Shown here: piece by piece, positions 5,075-9,342 of the stretch
Layout: each line of letters opens with the position of its first letter
Numbering within the stretch: position 1 is the first letter of the stretch
Source of the DNA: Candidatus Njordarchaeota archaeon
Lineage (GTDB): Archaea; Asgardarchaeota; Njordarchaeia; Njordarchaeales; Njordarchaeaceae
DNA length: 9,342 nt
Assembly (NCBI GenBank): GCA_029856055.1
Contig: JAHQWF010000130.1
Coordinates: 1-9,342, forward strand
Reading direction: 5' to 3'
Notes under the pieces: model-generated
Told to the model about the DNA's origin: nothing
Seen by the model: the letters and a program-made list of their open reading frames with translations, nothing else
The model's database searches: none
Translations under genes and position numbers: made by a program

Positions 5075-6256
5075 ATGAAAAATCTCATCTATATTCCTGT
5101 TAACGGTATTGGTTTGGGACATGCAAGAAGATCTTTAAGAATAGCTGAAGCTCTATCAAAATGCAGTGAAATAGTTTTCTCAACATATAAGAATACACCA
5201 GCATTTAATTACTTGAAACAAAGTAAATTTAGGGTTATTGGAATCCCGACTTTAGGCTGGGTTCAATCGCCTGATGGTGGCCTAGACACAGTTAAGACTC
5301 TCATGATAAGTCCTTACGGTGCTGGGATCGCCATATCACATTTACTTATTGAACGTTATTTGATCAAACATTTAAGTCCGAGGATAGTTATTTCAGATAT
5401 GAGAGCTGCACCTATAATGATTTCAACAAAGCTCGGTATTCCTTGCTTTATGCTTGGGTTATTCTTTGACCTAAAGAGAGAAATAGATAACTTCCTTATT
5501 CGTCAACCAGCAAGGTTACTAGGAGGTTTTATAAGGGAACTTGCTTTAAAATGCGAGAAAACTTTTGTAACTGATTTTCCACCTCCATATACGCTTTATG
5601 AAAGAGTTCTACCTGAAAGAATTCCAAGTAACTATGTTTTTACTGGTCCAATTGCAGATAAAGAGTTAGAGAAAATAATTAGGGAAGAAGATATATTTGA
5701 AGCTAAAAGGCGCTCTAGAAAGAAATTAAACATAAGTGAGAACGAGAAAGTTGTCTTATTTCTTCCAAGTGGCGTTAAGGAATCGAGATTATTTTTCATT
5801 AACGGAGTTATAAAGATACTGCATGAACTGAAGAAACTAAATAAGATCCATTTCATAATTAGCATGGGGCTTATTGAGAAGGGGGCAAAGATATTTAGAT
5901 TTAAAAATATAGAGATTTGGAATTGGATACCCAATTTGACCGATTATTTACTCTCAGCGGACGTCATTGTTGGTTACTATGGGATGAACAAGGTTTTCGA
6001 TGCGATTGCAGCTGGAAGTTTATTTCTAGGCAAAGTTGCTAATAATCAAATTGAGCAGCTCGCTTTAGCCAAAAAAATGAGGGAGCTTGGTATTGGAGAT
6101 TTATTTAATTCTTTTGATAAAGACCTTATTCCTAAGCTACTTTGTCTACTAGAGAAAGGAAATGTTATTAAAACTCTAAGCAAATACAATAAAATGATTA
6201 GGCAAATGGATCCCATAAATAATATAATTAATTATTTATCACCTTACCTTGACTAG
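5075..6256 (+). CDS. GT-B fold glycosyltransferase, MurG/UGT-like
   Basis: A 393-residue protein with two Rossmann-like halves. The N-terminal half opens with a strand and a glycine-rich turn, GIGLGHARRS (11-20), typical of MurG-like enzymes. The linker lies near residues 185-225 (FTGPI, then a charged helix). The C-terminal half has VVLFLPSG (226-233), a W-I-P segment (284-286), SADVIVGYYGMNKVFDAIAAG (294-314) and N324-Q-I-E-Q328 followed by ALAKKMRELGIG. Together these match the donor-nucleotide side of GT1/GT28-type enzymes. It probably transfers a nucleotide-activated sugar to a lipid or other acceptor at the cytoplasmic membrane face; donor and acceptor are unknown. There is no signal peptide or full membrane helix. 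GTGAT (5065-5069) lies 5 bases before the ATG, and an ATG at 5071 is out of frame. It converges on the membrane protein at 6267 with a 10-base gap. No link to the acyl-CoA genes is apparent. Confidence 0.75.
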   Translation: MKNLIYIPVNGIGLGHARRSLRIAEALSKCSEIVFSTYKNTPAFNYLKQSKFRVIGIPTLGWVQSPDGGLDTVKTLMISPYGAGIAISHLLIERYLIKHLSPRIVISDMRAAPIMISTKLGIPCFMLGLFFDLKREIDNFLIRQPARLLGGFIRELALKCEKTFVTDFPPPYTLYERVLPERIPSNYVFTGPIADKELEKIIREEDIFEAKRRSRKKLNISENEKVVLFLPSGVKESRLFFINGVIKILHELKKLNKIHFIISMGLIEKGAKIFRFKNIEIWNWIPNLTDYLLSADVIVGYYGMNKVFDAIAAGSLFLGKVANNQIEQLALAKKMRELGIGDLFNSFDKDLIPKLLCLLEKGNVIKTLSKYNKMIRQMDPINNIINYLSPYLD

Positions 6257-6257
6257 C

Positions 6258-6268
6258 TCTTTTTCTTT
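6258..6268 (+). terminator. T-run terminator after the glycosyltransferase gene
   Basis: TCTTTTTCTTT directly follows the TAG stop and reaches the stop codon of the convergent gene. It is a simple T-rich archaeal terminator candidate. Confidence 0.4.
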
Positions 6269-6818
6269 AGCCCCTACTTCTTATTAATCCACCTAAGCCT
6301 CCAAATATTGCTAGTATAAGTGGATCTAAGAATAAACTATCATTTAATATCGATAAAACGGCATTCATAAGTGCATTTATATCAAAATTGTAGGTATAGG
6401 AGATAGCTATTACACTAATTAATATGCCAAGGAACCATACAATAGCACCGACTAATATACCATTTGTTGGTTTCTTAGAAACTAAGCCAGATATTACACC
6501 AGCTATTATTGCTGGTACAAGAAGTTCAGCACCAGTAACATATTCAGCGTTTAGAAAACTATCTATTATCTGGTAACCTAAGGCAGGAATATTCGTCATG
6601 GAAATGACTATTACATTACTGATATCTGATACTGAACTGTAAGACCCAGGATTATTATATATGTAAATAAGCATATAGGATATTAGCCAAAATAAGTATC
6701 CAAATATTATCGCGGTTATAACTTTCTTTTTTGGGATTATTTCCTCTTCCGATACTGGTTCTACTTCCGCTAATTCTTTCTCAAGATCTTCTAGAGATTT
6801 AGACAAGTTCCACACCAT
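6267..6818 (-). CDS. Multi-pass membrane protein of unknown function (183 aa)
   Basis: I do not recognise a family. The first 32 residues are a highly acidic, probably helical soluble segment (KSLEDLEKELAEVE, then EEE) ending in the basic PKKK. Hydrophobic segments follow at about 33-54, 98-114, 119-141 and 163-180, with a weaker one at 63-82, so four or five membrane helices are likely. The last helix contains FGGLGGLIRSRG. The basic stretches PKKK (29-32), SKKP (114-117) and RSRG (180-183) lie at helix ends. By the positive-inside rule the N-terminus and these loops would be cytoplasmic. The ATG at 6818 has no upstream Shine-Dalgarno sequence, so the transcript is probably leaderless or nearly so. 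The alanine- and glycine-rich helices resemble small archaeal membrane proteins often annotated as hypothetical. It is divergent from the acyl-CoA dehydrogenase and convergent with the glycosyltransferase. No function is inferred. Confidence 0.75.
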   Translation of the reverse strand: MVWNLSKSLEDLEKELAEVEPVSEEEIIPKKKVITAIIFGYLFWLISYMLIYIYNNPGSYSSVSDISNVIVISMTNIPALGYQIIDSFLNAEYVTGAELLVPAIIAGVISGLVSKKPTNGILVGAIVWFLGILISVIAISYTYNFDINALMNAVLSILNDSLFLDPLILAIFGGLGGLIRSRG

Positions 6819-6851
6819 TAAAAATTAATTTACATTCAGTAAATCCTACAA

Positions 6852-6866
6852 TAATTTTTTTAAAAG
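6852..6866 (-). promoter_or_regulatory. Candidate TATA box of the membrane-protein gene
   Basis: On the minus strand CTTTTAAAAAAATTAT (6866-6851) is an AT-rich TATA-like element about 40 bases before the ATG at 6818. It would give a leader of only about 10-15 bases, consistent with the absence of a ribosome binding site. Confidence 0.35.
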
Positions 6867-6906
6867 CTTATTGCGGCATTACACTTTATTTCAAATATGT
6901 TCAACC

Positions 6907-6927
6907 TATATATTTACTTTAAATAAA
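6907..6927 (+). promoter_or_regulatory. Candidate promoter of the acyl-CoA dehydrogenase gene
   Basis: TATATATTTA (6907-6916) and CTTTAAATAAA (6917-6927) are overlapping TATA-like elements. Transcription would start about 35-50 bases before the ATG. TTTACTTTAAATAAA (6913-6927) is also an imperfect palindrome. Direct repeats of TTCAA at 6890-6894 and 6900-6904 lie just upstream, of which the first is approximate (TTTCAAA context). The gene's ribosome binding site is GGTGA at 6973-6977, 6 bases before the start. Confidence 0.4.
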
Positions 6928-6983
6928 AATTATTTTTTGATGATATTGCATATCGCCAAAATATGAAGTCCAGGTGATTAATT

Positions 6984-8213
6984 ATGGTGGATTTTAAATT
7001 TAGTGAAGAGGAAGAGTTGTTTAGAGAGTCTGTTCTAGAGTTTGCTAAGAGATATATAGAGCCTAAATGGATAGAGATTGATGAGCAGGGAAAAATACCG
7101 TTAGATTTAATCAAAAAAATGGGTGAACAAGGATTATTTTGCATTCCATGTTCTGATAAATATGGAGGGATGGATGGAACATATCTCATGACAGCAATAG
7201 CTGTTGAAGAAATCGCATATCATGAGCCAGCTGTTGCTTTGGCAGTATACACACTTCTCAATAATGGATGGCCATACGCACTCGAATTATTTGGTACTGA
7301 GGAAGCAAAACAAGAGATATTACCAAGAGTGGCAAAAGGAGAGGCTTTCTATGGTATTGCTTCAACAGAGCCTCATGGAGGTAGCGATGTAGCTGGGACA
7401 AAGACTAAAGCTGAGAGGCGTGACAATAAATGGATCCTTAATGGCGAGAAGATCTATATAAGTGGTGTACAGGAAGTACAGGATTTACCTTACGGTGGTG
7501 GATTTTTCACGATTGCGAGAACTGGTACAGTGGAGGAGGGACACAGGGGTTTAACTGCATTTAATGTTTTGCCAAAATGTGAAGGTAAAATTAGACCAGG
7601 ATTCGAGCCAACTATCTTTGAGGATATAGGTAGACATGGTTTATCAACTGGAGGATTTAAATTAACAGATTTTGAAGTTGAAGATATTCACTTACTAGGA
7701 GAAGTAGGAGAGGGGTTCTATTTAATAATGCAGGGATTTAATCTGGCCAGAATACTAGTGTCTGCTGCGTGTGTTGGCTCAGCTAGATGGGCATTAGATC
7801 AAGCTGTTAACTATTTTAGAGAGAAGAAGATATTTGGTAGATATCTCTCATCTTTCCAAGGTGTTAACTTTAGATTCGCTGAACTTTACGCTGAGTTAGA
7901 AATGGTTCGATTAATGGTTTATAAGGCAGCATGGTTAGCTGATAAGATATACAAGGAGAAAGACCCTGCATTTAAATTCAAAGACTTAAATGTTCCAGTA
8001 GCAATTGTTAAGCTAAAAGCTCCCGAATTAGCGACGAAGATTTATACTGAAGTTCTAAAGTGGTATGGTGCATACGGATATACTAAAGAAGCACAGATAT
8101 ATAGAGGATGGCTAGGCACATTTAGTTACACAATTGGAGCAGAGGGAGCGCAGAACATTATGAGATACATCATTGCGAGAGACATCATTGGTAGCGAATA
8201 TGTTAAAGCCTAA
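6984..8213 (+). CDS. Acyl-CoA dehydrogenase
   Basis: FAD-dependent acyl-CoA dehydrogenase of 409 residues that oxidises acyl-CoA to trans-2-enoyl-CoA and passes electrons to an electron-transfer flavoprotein or similar carrier, neither of which is in the window. The N-terminal helical domain (about 4-120) is followed by the FAD-binding beta domain with YGIASTEPHGGSD (123-135), one residue off the usual family signature. The C-terminal helical bundle starts near 243 and carries NLARILVSAACVGSARWALD (253-272) and FREKKIFGRYLSSFQGVNF (278-296). The catalytic base aligns to E387 in the GAEGAQN segment, 12 residues before the conserved IIAR, at the position used by short- and medium-chain enzymes. 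Chain-length preference cannot be read safely. The ATG has a strong GGTGA site 6 bases upstream. The last 11 bases overlap the end of the convergent transporter frame. With the fusion enzyme and thiolase it completes a beta-oxidation core set. Confidence 0.95.
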   Translation: MVDFKFSEEEELFRESVLEFAKRYIEPKWIEIDEQGKIPLDLIKKMGEQGLFCIPCSDKYGGMDGTYLMTAIAVEEIAYHEPAVALAVYTLLNNGWPYALELFGTEEAKQEILPRVAKGEAFYGIASTEPHGGSDVAGTKTKAERRDNKWILNGEKIYISGVQEVQDLPYGGGFFTIARTGTVEEGHRGLTAFNVLPKCEGKIRPGFEPTIFEDIGRHGLSTGGFKLTDFEVEDIHLLGEVGEGFYLIMQGFNLARILVSAACVGSARWALDQAVNYFREKKIFGRYLSSFQGVNFRFAELYAELEMVRLMVYKAAWLADKIYKEKDPAFKFKDLNVPVAIVKLKAPELATKIYTEVLKWYGAYGYTKEAQIYRGWLGTFSYTIGAEGAQNIMRYIIARDIIGSEYVKA

Positions 8214-8214
8214 C

Positions 8215-8229
8215 TTTTTTATTATTTAT
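8215..8229 (+). terminator. T-run terminator after the acyl-CoA dehydrogenase gene
   Basis: TTTTTT at 8215-8220 followed by ATTATTTAT, two bases after the TAA stop. It lies within the 3' end of the oppositely oriented transporter frame. Confidence 0.4.
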
Positions 8230-8772
8230 GAAAAAACTTAAGATAGAGATCCCTAATAATACCCCTGTAGCTAATTCTATTGAAGCGACTATAGGTGAGA
8301 AACCTATATCTATTAAACCTCCAAGAGAGGCCACATTACTTGCTATTAATCTATTTATGCTTAATGCAATCCCAAATCCTCCCGCACTAGATCCCTTCTC
8401 TATTGAATTTTCAGTAACCTCACTTAGCTGTGCTGTTGGAAGCAAGCCTGCCAGAGTATTATAGCCCATGTAAGTAGCTAATAGTAAGATAACATATCCC
8501 ATTTCATACGAAAATCCAAAGAAAACAACGCTAAGTAATGCTATCATGTTAATTATTTTCATTGAGAACCATTTTTTCTGGGACAATTTAGAAGATGGTT
8601 TTTGCATCACTGTATTTAATATAGATCCTACAGTTATTATTAGGCCTGTATCGCTTTGTGTGAAACCCATATCAATCAGTATTACTGGCAAATATATTAA
8701 GAAGTATTCTAAGCCTAGGGCACTTACTTTGCTACTGATCTTAACACCAATTATACATGAAGATATAATTGA

Positions 8773-8775
8773 CTA
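8773..8775 (-). other. In-frame TAG in the central loop of the transporter
   Basis: The TAG lies at codon position 188 of the reconstructed frame, between LKTNIS and SIISSC, in the poorly conserved cytoplasmic loop linking the two halves. The frame is the one that ends at 8203, and it is open on both sides of this codon. Confidence 0.75.
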
Positions 8776-8830
8776 GCTTATATTTGTTTTTAGCTTTGAA
8801 GTCATATTATCTTGAATAGATATGAGAGCT

Positions 8831-8850
8831 ACAATACATGCTAGTATTGC
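8831..8850 (-). other. Small hairpin downstream of the slippery heptamer
   Basis: CAATAC-(6 bases)-GTATTG forms a 6-bp stem (8832-8837 with 8844-8849), extendable by one G-U pair on the minus-strand RNA. It lies about 14 bases after the heptamer. It is AT-rich and weak, especially at high temperature. Confidence 0.35.
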
Positions 8851-8864
8851 TATTGGTGATGATA

Positions 8865-8871
8865 TAAAAAA
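8865..8871 (-). other. T TTT TTA heptamer at the transporter frame change
   Basis: In the zero frame the codons are ACT TTT TTA. This is the X XXY YYZ pattern with X and Y both T and the last base A. A -1 slip here gives exactly the frame that encodes the rest of helix 6. Loss of one T from an original run of seven would give the same sequence. Confidence 0.65.
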
Positions 8872-9342
8872 GTATTCCTCCAGCCGATATACTCAGCAGA
8901 AAAACTGCTCAGAGCCCGACCAAAAACACCGCCAAGAAACGAGAAGGTCAATAAGTTACCTATTTCCTCTCTCACCCTTCTATTTATTTTGGAGGCATAG
9001 GCCATTAGCGCAGGCCAAAGCATTGATATACCGATTCCTAAAACAAACTGAGCTAAAATCATCTCAATTCCTGATTCAGCGAGACCCTGAATCAAAAACC
9101 CGAGACAATACAGAACAGTAGCTATGATTATGAAATTCTTCCTACCTCTCCTATCGGATAAAGAACCAAATAAGGGTCTCAAAAATATCTGAGCCAGATT
9201 TGAGGATAAAGGTAATAAAGCTGATAAAGCGCTTGAGATACCTAAACTAACTGCTAGTAATGGTCTTGCTATAGTCGTCATTGAGAAACTGAAAGGAATC
9301 AAAAAGCCTACTAATAGGTAATACTTCTTGGTCATTCTGTAT

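Larger units (their letters stand above)
8203..9335 (-). pseudogene. Major facilitator superfamily transporter with one frame change and one in-frame TAG
   Basis: A complete 12-helix MFS transporter can be reconstructed on the minus strand (377 codon positions, a normal family length), but the frame is broken twice. From the ATG at 9335 the N-terminal half has helix 1 at about 5-28, motif A as GSLSDRRGRK (57-66), helix 4 as GIGISMLWPALMAYASK (100-116), and the helix 5/6 region LGGVFGRALSSF (134-145) with EYIGWRN (148-154). It then ends early as FLYHHQ. A -1 shift at T TTT TTA (8871-8865) continues as ISSPIAILACIVALISIQD, a normal helix 6. The same frame then meets TAG (8775-8773) in the central loop and continues as SIISSCIIGVKIS into a typical C-terminal half ending at 8203. 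No ATG, GTG or TTG lies between the TAG and mid-helix 7, so the C-half is not a natural separate gene. Substrate unknown. The gene may begin beyond the window edge. Decay, sequencing error or recoding are the options. Confidence 0.75.

Noticed and set aside
5632..5934. A 100-codon minus-strand frame rich in Phe, Ser and Ile
   Set aside because: It is antisense to the glycosyltransferase and has the composition expected of a complement of Lys/Glu/Asn-rich coding DNA.
7204..7392. A 62-codon plus-strand frame in another register
   Set aside because: It lies inside the acyl-CoA dehydrogenase gene and has no features of its own.
8203..8691. The transporter C-terminal half as an independent gene starting at the TTG at 8691
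   Set aside because: That start falls in the middle of helix 7, and the in-frame sequence upstream to the TAG encodes the missing part of the helix, so the half is a continuation of the broken transporter.
8546..9121. Plus-strand frames of 76 and 99 codons at 8546-8776 and 8822-9121
   Set aside because: Both are antisense to the transporter, whose minus-strand translation has MFS motifs and regular membrane helices.

Overview
The window looks like a piece of an archaeal chromosome, most likely a thermophilic Thermoproteota (Crenarchaeota-type) organism. This is inferred from several things: AT-rich DNA with compact gene packing, GGTGA-type ribosome binding sites combined with TTG starts, TATA-type promoters, T-run terminators, an archaeal-order 3-hydroxyacyl-CoA dehydrogenase/enoyl-CoA hydratase fusion, a thiolase paired with a DUF35 zinc-ribbon/OB protein, and a transposase of a type common in these archaea. 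The species cannot be fixed from the sequence alone.

Layout. Positions 1-205 hold the N-terminal part of a DDE-type transposase on the minus strand, running off the left edge. It is followed by a gene-free stretch (206-400) with small inverted repeats that probably contains the end of the insertion element. Two small all-helical proteins of unknown function (401-727 plus, 728-1030 minus) meet tail to tail with no base between them. From 1141 to 5010 lies a fatty-acyl/short-chain acyl-CoA module: a minus-strand operon of SCP2-type thiolase (1645-2823) then DUF35 partner (1141-1629), divergent from a plus-strand bifunctional dehydrogenase/hydratase (3010-5010). The promoter region they share contains a 24-bp near-palindrome (2884-2907), a good operator candidate. 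A MurG-like GT-B glycosyltransferase (5075-6256, plus) converges on a four-helix membrane protein (6267-6818, minus). That gene is divergent from an acyl-CoA dehydrogenase (6984-8213, plus). The right end holds a major facilitator superfamily transporter on the minus strand (8203-9335), interrupted by a -1 frame change and by an in-frame TAG.

How the genes work together. Acyl-CoA dehydrogenase (acyl-CoA to enoyl-CoA), hydratase plus 3-hydroxyacyl-CoA dehydrogenase (enoyl-CoA to 3-ketoacyl-CoA) and thiolase (3-ketoacyl-CoA to acyl-CoA plus acetyl-CoA) are together a full set of beta-oxidation core steps. The same fusion and thiolase activities also occur in the crotonyl-CoA-to-acetyl-CoA branch of archaeal 4-hydroxybutyrate CO2-fixation cycles, so the direction of use is not settled here. 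No acyl-CoA synthetase or regulator gene lies in the window.

The most unusual points are: the transporter reading frame that changes exactly at a T TTT TTA heptamer and then meets a single amber codon; the palindrome between the divergent acyl-CoA operons; the orphan pair of helical proteins beside the insertion element; and start-codon evidence that moves three genes to shorter starts.
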